From NCBI RefSeq assembly GCF_052060015.1, contig NZ_JBPODZ010000003.1:186001-250000 (forward strand): 64,000 nucleotides of DNA, written 5' to 3'. Of this stretch, positions 17,196-26,124 are shown piece after piece. Each line of letters begins with the position of its first letter. Positions within the stretch are counted from its first letter, which is position 1. The notes below the pieces were generated by a model. The model had not been told where the DNA came from. It made no database searches and was given only the letters and a program-made list of their open reading frames with translations. The position numbers were made by a program, and so were the translations under genes. The DNA is from Arhodomonas sp052060015 (GTDB taxonomy: Bacteria; Pseudomonadota; Gammaproteobacteria; Nitrococcales; Nitrococcaceae).

Positions 17196-18317
17196 TCAGG
17201 CGCTTGCCGAGAGCAACCCCCGTCGCTCCTCCAAGGTGGCGAGGAGGTGGCGGTAGCTGTCCACGAAGGCCGCGACCCCCTCCTGCTCCAGGCGCTCGGT
17301 GACCGCATCCAGCACGATGCCCTGCTCGGCGATCCCCGCGAGCACCGCGTCCGCCTCCTCCAGCGCCCAGGCCAGGGCGTTGCAGGCTCGGCCATGATCG
17401 CGGAAGGCCTCGAGGGTGGCCGGCGGTAGGGTGGTTACCGTTTCCGGGCCTGCGAGGCCTTCCACGTACAGGACGTCGCTGTAGTCGGGGTTCTTGGTGC
17501 CGGTGGACGCCCACAGCAGTCGCTGGGGTTCGGTGCCCGCGTCCTGCAGGCGCACGAAGCGGTCACTGGTGCGGACATCCAGGAAGTGCTCGTAGGCCTT
17601 CGCCGCATTGGCGATGGCGGCGCGCCCGCCGAGCGCGGTCAGGGCGTCCGGTCCGGCCGCCTCCAGCTCGCGGTCCACGGCGGTGTCGACTCGGCTGACG
17701 AAAAAGCTCGCCACTGAGGCGATGCCCGCGAGCTCGAGCCCCCCCTCCAGGCGCTGTTCGATGCCGCGGAGCCAGTGCTCGAGCACCTCGCGGTACCGTT
17801 CCACCGAGAACAGCAGGGTGGCGTTGACGTTGACGCCGTGGGCGGTGAGCGCCTCGATTGCTGGCAGGCCCGCACGGGTGGCGGGGATCTTGACCATGAG
17901 GTTGTCCCGGTCGACGCGATCGACCAGCCATAGGGCCTGTTCGATGCTCGCCTCCGCGTCCTCGGCGAGCAGCGGCGAGACCTCCATGCTCACGAATCCG
18001 TCCCGGCCCTCGGTGGCCTCGTAGACGGGGCGCAGGATGTCCGCGGCATCCCGGACGTCGGCGATGGCGAGCTCGAAGAACAGCGACTCCGCCGTCGCCC
18101 CGGGCGATCGCCGCATGGCGGCGGACAAGGCAGGATCGTAGCGGCCGCCGCCGGCGATGGCCTTGTCGAAGATGGTGGGATTGGTGGTGACGCCGCTGAC
18201 CGCATCGGCGCGGAGATGACGGGCCAGACCGCCGTCGTCGATGAGCCCGCGGTCGATGTTGTCCAGCCATACACTCTGGCCCAGCTGCTGGAGTTGCTGC
18301 AGTGGGTGTTCGGTCAT
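17196..18317 (-). CDS. tal: Transaldolase
   Basis: Transfers dihydroxyacetone from sedoheptulose-7-P to glyceraldehyde-3-P in the pentose phosphate pathway. The 373-aa protein is of the longer Tal type found in actinobacteria, cyanobacteria and some proteobacteria. It contains SVWLDNIDRGLI and GVTTNPTIFDKAI near the N-terminus, MVKIPATRAGLPAIE with the Schiff-base Lys, and ASVASFFVSRVDTAVD. Start ATG at 18317 follows a GGGAGAT site. Not part of the usual lptD-apaH cluster, so probably an insertion there. Confidence 0.94.
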   Translation of the reverse strand: MTEHPLQQLQQLGQSVWLDNIDRGLIDDGGLARHLRADAVSGVTTNPTIFDKAIAGGGRYDPALSAAMRRSPGATAESLFFELAIADVRDAADILRPVYEATEGRDGFVSMEVSPLLAEDAEASIEQALWLVDRVDRDNLMVKIPATRAGLPAIEALTAHGVNVNATLLFSVERYREVLEHWLRGIEQRLEGGLELAGIASVASFFVSRVDTAVDRELEAAGPDALTALGGRAAIANAAKAYEHFLDVRTSDRFVRLQDAGTEPQRLLWASTGTKNPDYSDVLYVEGLAGPETVTTLPPATLEAFRDHGRACNALAWALEEADAVLAGIAEQGIVLDAVTERLEQEGVAAFVDSYRHLLATLEERRGLLSASA

Positions 18318-18383
18318 GATCTCCCTCCCCGCGATCGGGTTAGTCGCATCGGCTTGGCGCGCTGGCCGTATCCTGCGCGGTCC

Positions 18384-18815
18384 TCATAGGCGCACCGCGA
18401 GCACGTCGCAGGGCGCGCCATGGAGCAGGGCATTGGCCGTGGAACCGAGTAGCAGCGCCAGCCCATGCCGGCTGTGGCTGCCCACCACCACGAGGTCGGC
18501 GCCGCATTCCTGGGCATGCTCGATGATCTCGCGCTTGGTCTGCCCCACCCGCACCTCGCGGTGGGCATCGGGGACGCCCAGCCGCTCGCCGAGCTGACGC
18601 AGCCGCCGTTCGGCATTGGCCAGCATCTCCTGCTCGACGTTGGCAGTCGGCGGGATCATCAGCTCATTGCCCGGCTCCACGGGCATGTTCTCCACCACAT
18701 GCAATAGGCTCAGCTGCGCCTCGTAGCGCTGCGCAAGGTCGTGGGCACGCTCCCCCACCCGTGCGCTGTCATCCTGGAAGTCCGCTGCCAACAGGACGTG
18801 TTGGTACCCCTCCAT
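18384..18815 (-). CDS. Universal stress protein (UspA family)
   Basis: A 143-aa single-domain Usp. The N-terminal HVLLAADFQDDSARVGERA strand-helix and the C-terminal nucleotide loop GSHSRHGLALLLGSTANALL (G-x2-G-x9-G-S/T pattern) indicate an ATP-binding member. SLLHVVENMP is the typical strand 2. Role is general stress survival; the precise partner is unknown. It lies between rsmA and tal. Confidence 0.9.
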   Translation of the reverse strand: MEGYQHVLLAADFQDDSARVGERAHDLAQRYEAQLSLLHVVENMPVEPGNELMIPPTANVEQEMLANAERRLRQLGERLGVPDAHREVRVGQTKREIIEHAQECGADLVVVGSHSRHGLALLLGSTANALLHGAPCDVLAVRL

Positions 18816-18988
18816 GCCTTGGCCTCCCCGTCGCCGTCCGGCATGGCCTCAGGGTACTGCAGCACCCCGCCGGCGGAAAGCACCGCCGCCGGAGGTCCCG
18901 AGGCACGCAGGGGAGTTGGGGGCTGCGTATGCGCGTCCATATCGCGTTCATTTGGCGGTCGGGCTTGTCGGCGGGACGGTTTTTGCTG

Positions 18989-19783
18989 CTATTCCCTGTT
19001 GGCCGCGAGGGTTCGGGCCAGAGCGGCGAAGCCTTCCAGGGACAGGGTCTCCGGTCGCTGGCCGGGATCGAGGCCCGCGGCGGCGATGGTCTCGGCGCTG
19101 ATCAGGCCCTTGAGCGCATTGCGCAGGGTCTTGCGGCGCGCCGAGAAGGCCCGCGCCACCACCGTATCCAGCGCCCGTTCGGCGGGGACCTCCACCGGAG
19201 CAGCCGGGTGGGGGCACAGGCGCACGAAGGTGGAGGTCACCTTCGGCGGCGGGCGGAAGGCCCCCGGTGGGACGTCGAACAGGGGCTCGACGGTGCACCG
19301 GTACTGGATCATCACCGACAGACGACCGTAGGTGCGCCCGCCGGGCGCGGCCGCCATGCGCTCGACCACCTCCCGCTGGAGCAGCACATGGAGGTCGGCG
19401 ATGGGCGCGGCGGGGTCGGTGAGATGGAACAGCAGTGGTGTCGAGACGTTGTAGGGGAGGTTGCCCACCAGGCGCAGTCGCTCGCCGCCGATCGCGAGCT
19501 CCGCCGGGGCGACCTCCAGGGCGTCGGCCTCGATCAGCCGGAAGTCCGTGTCCGGGAAGTGTCCCGCCAGCCGTTGTAGGCCAGGGATCAGGTCGCGGTC
19601 GATCTCGACAGCGGTGAATCGCCCCACCTCGGGCAGCAGCGCCTCGGTGAGCACGCCCTCGCCGGGGCCGATCTCGACGACGTGATCGCTCCGCCGGGGG
19701 GCGATGGCCTGCACCATGCGGCGGACGTAGGCGCCCTCGTGGAGGAAGTTCTGTCCGAAGCGACGGCGCGGACGGTGTCTCAA
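18989..19783 (-). CDS. rsmA: 16S rRNA dimethyladenosine transferase RsmA (KsgA)
   Basis: Dimethylates the two adjacent adenines in the helix 45 loop of 16S rRNA, a late step in small-subunit assembly. The 264-aa protein has FGQNFLHEG at the start, the SAM motif EIGPGEGVLTEALLP, and the catalytic NLPYNVSTPLLFHL box. It overlaps pdxA by 4 bases (ATGA), as in E. coli. Confidence 0.96.
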   Translation of the reverse strand: MRHRPRRRFGQNFLHEGAYVRRMVQAIAPRRSDHVVEIGPGEGVLTEALLPEVGRFTAVEIDRDLIPGLQRLAGHFPDTDFRLIEADALEVAPAELAIGGERLRLVGNLPYNVSTPLLFHLTDPAAPIADLHVLLQREVVERMAAAPGGRTYGRLSVMIQYRCTVEPLFDVPPGAFRPPPKVTSTFVRLCPHPAAPVEVPAERALDTVVARAFSARRKTLRNALKGLISAETIAAAGLDPGQRPETLSLEGFAALARTLAANRE

Positions 19784-20772
19784 CCGGCGGCCTCGCGGCG
19801 TCGCGCGGCGAGCTCGCCGGCCAGTGCCACAGCCGCCCGGAGGCTGCCGTCGCTGGCGCGGCCGCTGCCGGCGAGATCGAGGGCGGTACCGTGATCCACG
19901 GAGGTACGGATCAGGGGCAGCCCAAGGGTGACGTTGACCGCGTGGCCGAAACCCGCGTACTTGAGCACCGGCAGGCCCTGGTCGTGGTACATGGCGAGGA
20001 CCGCATCCGCCCCTGCGAGCTGATCCGGCGTGAACAAGGTGTCCGCCGGCAGGGGACCCACCAGGTCCAGGCCCTCGCCGCGCAGCCGCTCCAGCACCGG
20101 CGTGATCACCTCGATCTCCTCGCGGCCCAAGTGCCCGCCCTCGCCGGCGTGGGGATTGAGGCCCGCGACCAGCACCCGGGGGCGGGACAGGCCGAAGCGT
20201 CGTTGCAGGTCGTCCACTAGGGTGCGGGTCACGCGCTGGAGTCGTTCCGGGGTGACGGCGTCGGCCACGGCGCGCAGCGGCAGGTGGGTGGTGACCAGGG
20301 CCACCCGCAGCTCGCCGGCGACCAGCATCATCACCGGCAGTGCCCCGCCGCTGCCTGCGGCGAGATACTCGGTATGGCCGCTGAACGGGATGCCCGCCTC
20401 GTTGATGATCCCCTTGTGGACCGGCGCGGTCACCATGGCGTCGTAGTGTCCGCGGAGGCAGCCGTGCAGGGCCTCGTCGAGGCTGTCGAGGACGGCTCGG
20501 GCGTTGGCGGGATCGAGGTGGCCGCAGGAGACCGGGCTGCGCATGGGCACGGCGGCGATCTCGGTGGCGCCGGCCGGCGGCGTTGTGCCCTCCCGGTACG
20601 GGGTTAGGCCGATGCGCAGGCCGAGGCGGCGGGCGCGGTCCTCCACGACCACCGGGTCGCCCACCACCACGAGCCGGCAGCCCGGGGGCGGCGCCGCCGC
20701 CAGCATGGCCACGAGATCCGGGCCGATGCCGGCGGGCTCCCCCATGGTGAGGGCGAGTGTAGGCGCGCTCAC
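19780..20772 (-). CDS. pdxA: 4-hydroxythreonine-4-phosphate dehydrogenase
   Basis: NAD-dependent oxidation and decarboxylation of 4-hydroxythreonine-4-P in pyridoxal phosphate synthesis. The 330-aa protein has ALTMGEPAGIGPDLVAML, PVHKGIINEAGIPFSGHTEYLA with a metal-binding His, GLNPHAGEGGHLGREE and MYHDQGLPVLKYAGF. The start is GTG at 20772, overlapping the surA stop as GTGA; the frame is open for 61 more codons inside surA but homology starts here. Confidence 0.96.
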   Translation of the reverse strand: MSAPTLALTMGEPAGIGPDLVAMLAAAPPPGCRLVVVGDPVVVEDRARRLGLRIGLTPYREGTTPPAGATEIAAVPMRSPVSCGHLDPANARAVLDSLDEALHGCLRGHYDAMVTAPVHKGIINEAGIPFSGHTEYLAAGSGGALPVMMLVAGELRVALVTTHLPLRAVADAVTPERLQRVTRTLVDDLQRRFGLSRPRVLVAGLNPHAGEGGHLGREEIEVITPVLERLRGEGLDLVGPLPADTLFTPDQLAGADAVLAMYHDQGLPVLKYAGFGHAVNVTLGLPLIRTSVDHGTALDLAGSGRASDGSLRAAVALAGELAARRREAAG

Positions 20773-22082
20773 ACCGCTGCGTCCTCCAGCTCCTCCAGGC
20801 GGTAGTCCACGTAGGCCTCTTCGCGGAGCTGTCGGAGCCAGAGCTCGGTCTCCTCTTCCTCCTTGCGCTGGCGCAGCTGCTGAGCGGCTTGGTTGCGACG
20901 GTAGGTGTCGGTGGCGTCCTCCTCGCGGCGGTCGAGCACCTCCACCAAATGCCATCCGGCGCTGGACCGGAAGGGACGGCTGAGCTCCCCGGGTTGGAGC
21001 TGGGCGAGCCGGCGCTGGAAGGCCGGGGGTATCTCCTCCGGGGTCAGCCAGCCCATCGCCCCTCCCTCGCTTGCCGTGGATTGGTCGTCGGAGTTGGCCC
21101 GGGCGAGCTCCTCGAAGGATTCTCCGCCGACGATGCGCTCGCGCAGGGACTCGAGGCGAAGCCGTGCATCACGGTCGCTGACCACCTCGTTGGTCTCGAT
21201 GAGGATGTGACGTGCCCGGGTCTGGGTGACGATATGGCGTTCCGCATCGCGCCGGTCCTCCATCTTGAACAGATGGAATCCGGACGGGGTGCGGAGGATT
21301 TCGCTGACCTCGCCGGGGTCCAGGCCGCTGAGGCGCTCCGCAATTACCGAGGGCAGCTCTCCCGCACGCCGCCAGCCCAGATCCCCGCCCTCCAGCGCGT
21401 TGCGACCATCGGAGCGGGCGGCGGCGAGGGCGGCGAAGTCCGTGCCCTGTTCGGTGAGCTCCCGCCGCAGCGCCTCCGCCTCCTCCCGGGCCTCGGCAAT
21501 GGCTCCCGCAGAGGCCGCCTCCGGTATGGCGACGAGGATGTGGCGCAGCCGGAACTCCTCTTGGTCCTCGGCGATGCGCTCGGCGAACTGATCGATCTCC
21601 TGGGGGGTGAGGTTGACGCGTTCATCCATGACCCGCTGGCGCAGCCGCTGGATGGTGATCTGGCGGCGCAGCCGGTCCCGGAAGTCCGCCATGCTCATCC
21701 CCTCCCGCTGCAGGGCGTCACGGAATCCGCGTAGATCCAGGTTGTTCCGTTCGGCGACACGCCGTACGGCCGTGTCCAGGGTGGCCTCATCCACCGTGAT
21801 CCCGCGCCGCTCCGCCTCATCGAGTTGGAGCTGCTCCACCACCAGCCGTTCCAGGACCTGGCGGCGCAGCTCCTCCGCCGGGGGCGGCGCTATGTCGCGC
21901 CGGTCCAGCTCGGCTCGCACCTGCTCGAGCTCTTGCTGGAAATCGGAGAGCAGCACCACATCGTCGTTGACCACGGCGACGATGCCGTCGAGCAATTCGG
22001 CCGCGGGGGCCGGTACGGCGGTCACCAGGGCCAGCACGGTGGCCAGGCTCCAGTGGCGAAGGGTTTTGCGCAACACGGTCAT
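20769..22082 (-). CDS. surA: Periplasmic chaperone and peptidyl-prolyl isomerase SurA
   Basis: Escorts outer-membrane beta-barrel proteins, including LptD, through the periplasm. The 437-aa protein has a signal peptide (SLATVLALVTAVPAPAAE), the N-terminal chaperone domain (about 28-175, LLDGIVAVVNDDVVLLSDF), and two parvulin domains (about 180-275, RLRHILVAIPEA; and about 290-385, RARHILIETNEV). The C-terminal helix follows. It is located between lptD and pdxA, the standard order. Confidence 0.95.
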   Translation of the reverse strand: MTVLRKTLRHWSLATVLALVTAVPAPAAELLDGIVAVVNDDVVLLSDFQQELEQVRAELDRRDIAPPPAEELRRQVLERLVVEQLQLDEAERRGITVDEATLDTAVRRVAERNNLDLRGFRDALQREGMSMADFRDRLRRQITIQRLRQRVMDERVNLTPQEIDQFAERIAEDQEEFRLRHILVAIPEAASAGAIAEAREEAEALRRELTEQGTDFAALAAARSDGRNALEGGDLGWRRAGELPSVIAERLSGLDPGEVSEILRTPSGFHLFKMEDRRDAERHIVTQTRARHILIETNEVVSDRDARLRLESLRERIVGGESFEELARANSDDQSTASEGGAMGWLTPEEIPPAFQRRLAQLQPGELSRPFRSSAGWHLVEVLDRREEDATDTYRRNQAAQQLRQRKEEEETELWLRQLREEAYVDYRLEELEDAAV

Positions 22083-22091
22083 CCCCCGTTA

Positions 22092-24338
22092 TCAGTACAG
22101 CCGGCTGGCGCGGTAGCCGGGAACGGTGTCCTCGAAGACGGCGGGAATTGTATCACCCAAGCCCCCGAGGCCCTTGAACACGAACTGCAGCAGGAACTGA
22201 TTGTTCAGCTGATCGCCGGGGGCCGAGTCCTGCACCGCCCGATGCACCGCCCGCACCGCATAACAGCAGCTCTCGTATTCCAGGCCCAGCATGCGCTCGC
22301 TGGTCAAGCCGGCGTCCAGGTCCTCCCGCCAGCCGCCAAGCAGTGACCACTGCGGGCCTAGCCGGTAGGCGAAACTGGCCTCGGCCCGCTCCAGGGGGAT
22401 GCGTCCCTCGCCACGCCGGTCGCGGTAGCCGATGTTGACCAGCGTCTGGGGCCCGGCGCGCCAGCGTAGCCGGCTGTAGAGGTCGTGGTCGTTGAACCGG
22501 GAGCCGTCCCAACGATAGTTGACCATGCCGCTCAGTCCCTTCGGAAGGTTCACCCGCAGCTCGGTGAAATAATCCGAGCTGCCGGCGGTTTCCGGCGTAT
22601 CCTCCAGGGTCACGTCGCGGTCGTCGAAGTAGTGGATCTGCCCCGCGGAGAAACGCAGGTGATTGCGGCCGGTGGCGGTGTCGAGCACGCGCGAGGTCAC
22701 GCCCAGGGTGAGCTGGTTCGCGTCACCCACGCGGTCGGCGCCGTCGAAGCGGTTGTCGCGGAACAACGCGCTGTAGGTCAGCTCCGGGGCGTCGGTGTCG
22801 AACAGCGGCAACGCGTCCTGGTCCCGTTCGGGGACGTAGAGGTAGTAGAGCCGTGGCTCCAGGGTCTGGGTGAGACCGCCACCGAAGGCGCTCAACTCGC
22901 GCTCGAGGCTGACGCCGGCATCGATGCTGTAGACCGGTAGCCCACGGTCCGGGCTGCGGCTGCCTCTGTCGGGGTCGTCGAGGTCGTAGGCGGTGTAGCG
23001 CCAGGCCACCGCCGGCTCGAAGTGGTAGCCGAGCTCTCGGATCGGCAGCGCCAGCCGGGGCATGACGTCAAGCCGGGAGCCGGTGACGCGCAGGTCCGGC
23101 TCCGGGTGGTCGAAATCCACCGCCTCGGCGCGGAGGCTTACGTCCACCGGCCATTCCGTGATCAGGGGGCGGTAGTTGAAGCGCAACCGCGGCTGCCGGG
23201 CATAGGGGAGGGCCGCGTCCGCGACCAACGGGTCCACGGTCTGCCAGCTCTGGGCGTCGGCGCTGAGCTGCCAGTCGTCCGTTGCCCAGCCCGCGCGGGC
23301 GTAACTCTCCAGATGGCGCTCGCTGCGGTCGAAGGCATCGTCGCCGAAGCCGGTGTCGAAGTCGTCCAGGTAGTCGTCGTCGCTGACCCGCCGTTGGACC
23401 AGCTCGCCGCTGAAGTGGGCACCGACGCCGAAGCGGTGCTGTTGCCGAACAGACCAGCGGTCGTCGCCCTGGTCGTCATCGTCGGGGAGGTAGCTGGCGC
23501 GGACGCTGCCGCCGACGTTTCGCTCCAGGTAACGGAACTCGCCGCCAAGCATCAGCCCCCGCCGGGAATACAGGGTAGGGGTGATGGTGGCGTCCCGGTT
23601 GGGGGCGATGTTCCAGTACCAGGGGACGCCGAGGCGCAGGCCGCCGTCGTCGTCATGGCCGAACTCCGGGGCGAGTAGCCCGGTGAGTCGGTCGCTGCCC
23701 ACCGGGAAGCGCAGCCAGGGGGAGTACAGCACCGGCACGTCCGCCACCGACACCCAGGCATGGGTGGCCGTGCCCTGACGGGCGTCGCGGTCGATGGTCA
23801 CGGTCTCCGCCTGCAGCCACCACAGCTCCTCGCCGGGGTTGCAGGTGGACAGGCGGACGTCCTCGTAGCGGCTGCGTTTGCCGTCGAGGCGCTCGATGCG
23901 GGCGGCATCCCCCTGGAGATGACCGGCCTCCACCCGGTAGCTGACCGCGGAGAGCTCCCCGGTGTCGTCGTCGAGGTTCAGCGCCGCCCGCTCGGCGGTG
24001 AACAGCAGCCCCGACTCCTGGTAACGGACGTTGCCGGTGGCGGTGAACCGTGGTGGGCGCTGCCGGTATTCCAAACGATCGGCGTCGACCCGGCGGTCCG
24101 CCTGCTCCAGTGCCGCATTGCCCGTTAGGGTGTAGCGGCCGGTCTCGTAGCGCAGCTGGTCGGCCGAGGCGCGGGTGGGCGTATCCGGGTCGTCGCGGTC
24201 GGCCGGATCGCCGATGGGCATCGGGGTCAGCCGGGGGCCGCACAGTGCCCAGGGATCCTCCGCCGCGAGTGCCGGCGAGGCGGTGGCCATCGCCAGCACC
24301 ATCAGCACCAGTGGGATCGGGCTGCGCACTCCGGTCAC
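22092..24338 (-). CDS. lptD: LPS-assembly outer-membrane protein LptD
   Basis: Inserts lipopolysaccharide into the outer leaflet together with LptE. The frame runs further upstream, but GTG at 24338 follows an AGGAGAG site and yields a proper signal peptide (SPIPLVLMVLAMATASPALAA). The 748-aa product has an OstA/LptA-like periplasmic domain (about 45-170) and a C-terminal beta-barrel. With this start there are just four cysteines, one near the mature N-terminus (ALCGPR), one in STCNPGEE and an adjacent pair near the end (ESCCYAV), the same pattern as the two disulfides of E. coli LptD. Confidence 0.94.
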   Translation of the reverse strand: MTGVRSPIPLVLMVLAMATASPALAAEDPWALCGPRLTPMPIGDPADRDDPDTPTRASADQLRYETGRYTLTGNAALEQADRRVDADRLEYRQRPPRFTATGNVRYQESGLLFTAERAALNLDDDTGELSAVSYRVEAGHLQGDAARIERLDGKRSRYEDVRLSTCNPGEELWWLQAETVTIDRDARQGTATHAWVSVADVPVLYSPWLRFPVGSDRLTGLLAPEFGHDDDGGLRLGVPWYWNIAPNRDATITPTLYSRRGLMLGGEFRYLERNVGGSVRASYLPDDDDQGDDRWSVRQQHRFGVGAHFSGELVQRRVSDDDYLDDFDTGFGDDAFDRSERHLESYARAGWATDDWQLSADAQSWQTVDPLVADAALPYARQPRLRFNYRPLITEWPVDVSLRAEAVDFDHPEPDLRVTGSRLDVMPRLALPIRELGYHFEPAVAWRYTAYDLDDPDRGSRSPDRGLPVYSIDAGVSLERELSAFGGGLTQTLEPRLYYLYVPERDQDALPLFDTDAPELTYSALFRDNRFDGADRVGDANQLTLGVTSRVLDTATGRNHLRFSAGQIHYFDDRDVTLEDTPETAGSSDYFTELRVNLPKGLSGMVNYRWDGSRFNDHDLYSRLRWRAGPQTLVNIGYRDRRGEGRIPLERAEASFAYRLGPQWSLLGGWREDLDAGLTSERMLGLEYESCCYAVRAVHRAVQDSAPGDQLNNQFLLQFVFKGLGGLGDTIPAVFEDTVPGYRASRLY

Positions 24339-24433
24339 GGGGTCTCTCCTGCAGGGCGCGCTTACCTTGGCACATGGCCGCGGAGCTGGCAAACACCGCC
24401 ACGAGCGGACGCGGATTGCTATCATGCCGGGCC

Positions 24434-25456
24434 ATGATAGGGAGCAGCGCGGATCCAATGGCGGCGAGCGGGGCGGGCATCCCGACGGGCCTGGCCGGGT
24501 GGGTTGCCCGGTGGGTGCCCGGGGCTTCGCTCCGCCCCATGGCCGGGGATGCTGGCAGCCGGCGGTATTTCCGCCTCTCCGGGCCCGGGATGGGCTCCTA
24601 TGTCGTCATGGACACGGCAGGGGATGGCAACCTGCTGCGTCGGTTTCTCCGTACCACCGCCCTGTTGCGCCGCGCCGGCCTGCACGTGCCGGCGATCCAC
24701 GCGGTGGAACGCCGTCGTGGCTGGCTGCTCCTCGAGGACCTGGGTGGGCGGGACTACCTGGCGGGACTGGCCAGCGGCGAGGGGGAACGGCTGATGCCGG
24801 CGGCCCTGGCGGCGCTGGTGCGCTGGCAGCGCGCGCCCGTCAGCGCGTCCCTGCCGCCGTATGATGCGGCGCTGCTGCAGCGGGAGCTGGCCCTGTTCCC
24901 CCAGTGGTACCTGGCCCGCCATCGCGGCCTGCGCCTCGGATTCGCCGAGCGGCGCGGCTGGCGCGGGCTCACCAGGGTGCTGGTGGAGCGGGCGCTCGCC
25001 CAGCCACGGGTGTGCGTGCACCGGGATTTCATGGCCCGGAACCTCATGGACTGTGACCCGTTGCCCGGCGTCATCGACCACCAGGACGCCGTGGCGGGCC
25101 CGCTTACCTACGACCTCGCCAGCCTGCTCCGGGATGCCTTTTGGGAGTGGTCACCCGCCGAGGAGGCCCGCTGGCTGGACCGCTACCGCCAGCTGGCAAC
25201 GGCGGCCGGCCTCGCCCTGCCGCCGGAGGGGGAGTTCCGCGGGGACTTGGACTGGATGGCCGTGCAGCGGCACCTGAAGGTCATGGGAATCTTCGCCCGC
25301 CTTTACTACCGGGACGGGAAGCCCCGCTACCTGCCGGAGTTGCCGCGGTTCGCCCGCTATATCCGCCGCGAGGCCGCCCCGTACCCGGAGCTCGAGCCGC
25401 TGCTTGCGCTCTTCGAGCGCTACCGCGTCGGCGAGGAGGGCCCATGCGTGCCATGA
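24434..25456 (+). CDS. amgK: Anomeric MurNAc/GlcNAc kinase AmgK
   Basis: Aminoglycoside-phosphotransferase-like kinase; in Pseudomonas AmgK phosphorylates MurNAc at the anomeric carbon for cell-wall recycling that bypasses de novo UDP-MurNAc synthesis. The 340-aa protein has SRRYFRL, the LLLEDLGGRDYL hinge, the Brenner motif VHRDFMARNLM (catalytic Asp) and GVIDHQDAVAGPLTYDLAS. It is divergent from lptD and overlaps murU by 13 bases, as in Pseudomonas (lptD, amgK, murU). Confidence 0.92.
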   Translation: MIGSSADPMAASGAGIPTGLAGWVARWVPGASLRPMAGDAGSRRYFRLSGPGMGSYVVMDTAGDGNLLRRFLRTTALLRRAGLHVPAIHAVERRRGWLLLEDLGGRDYLAGLASGEGERLMPAALAALVRWQRAPVSASLPPYDAALLQRELALFPQWYLARHRGLRLGFAERRGWRGLTRVLVERALAQPRVCVHRDFMARNLMDCDPLPGVIDHQDAVAGPLTYDLASLLRDAFWEWSPAEEARWLDRYRQLATAAGLALPPEGEFRGDLDWMAVQRHLKVMGIFARLYYRDGKPRYLPELPRFARYIRREAAPYPELEPLLALFERYRVGEEGPCVP

Positions 25457-26124
25457 TCCTGGCGGCGGGCCGCGGCGAGCGCATGCGCCCGCTGACCGAG
25501 CACCGGCCGAAACCGCTGCTGGAGGCGGGGGGGCGCCCCCTGATCGACTATCACCTGCGGGCCCTGGCGGCGGCCGGGGTGAGCCGGGTGGTGGTGAATG
25601 TCGCCTGGCAGGGCCAGCTCATCCGCGATTACCTCGGCGATGGTGGTGCCTGGGGCCTGGAGGTGGTGATATCCGACGAGGAGGGGGCTGCCCTGGAAAC
25701 CGCGGGCGGGATCCGCAGGGCCCTGCCCTTGCTCGGTAATGCGCCGTTCTGGGTGGTCAATGGCGACGTCTGGATCGATCTGGACCCATCGGTGCTGCCG
25801 CGGGAGCCGGAGGGTGAGGCGCACCTGGTGCTGGTGGACAACCCCCCTCATAACCCGGAGGGCGACTTCGGCTACCGTGCCGGCCGGGTGGAGCCCGGCG
25901 CGCCGCGGCTGACCTTCGCGGGGGTCGGGGTGTACCGTCCCGAGCTGTTCGCGGGCCTGCCCGACGGGGTCCACCGTCTCGCGCCCCTGCTCCATGAGGC
26001 CGCCGCTCGCGGCGCCGTCACCGCGAGCCACCACAAGGGGACGTGGTGGGACGTGGGCACCCCGCAGCGGCTGCGGGCGCTGGACCGCTGGCTGCGTAAG
26101 GGCGGACGCGAACGGCGGCGCTAG
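25444..26124 (+). CDS. murU: MurNAc-1-phosphate uridylyltransferase MurU
   Basis: Makes UDP-MurNAc from MurNAc-1-P and UTP, the step after AmgK. The 226-aa nucleotidyltransferase begins MRAMILAAGRGERMRPLTE with the NTP-binding loop, followed by RPKPLLEAGGRPLIDYHL and a metal-binding VVNGDVWIDLD. The start lies inside amgK, so the two are translationally coupled. The stop overlaps the hslO stop region on the opposite strand by 4 bases. Confidence 0.93.
   Translation: MRAMILAAGRGERMRPLTEHRPKPLLEAGGRPLIDYHLRALAAAGVSRVVVNVAWQGQLIRDYLGDGGAWGLEVVISDEEGAALETAGGIRRALPLLGNAPFWVVNGDVWIDLDPSVLPREPEGEAHLVLVDNPPHNPEGDFGYRAGRVEPGAPRLTFAGVGVYRPELFAGLPDGVHRLAPLLHEAAARGAVTASHHKGTWWDVGTPQRLRALDRWLRKGGRERRR

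Noticed and set aside
17111..18988. Search for apaG between apaH and rsmA
   Set aside because: Only tal and a Usp-family gene are present; neither has ApaG features.
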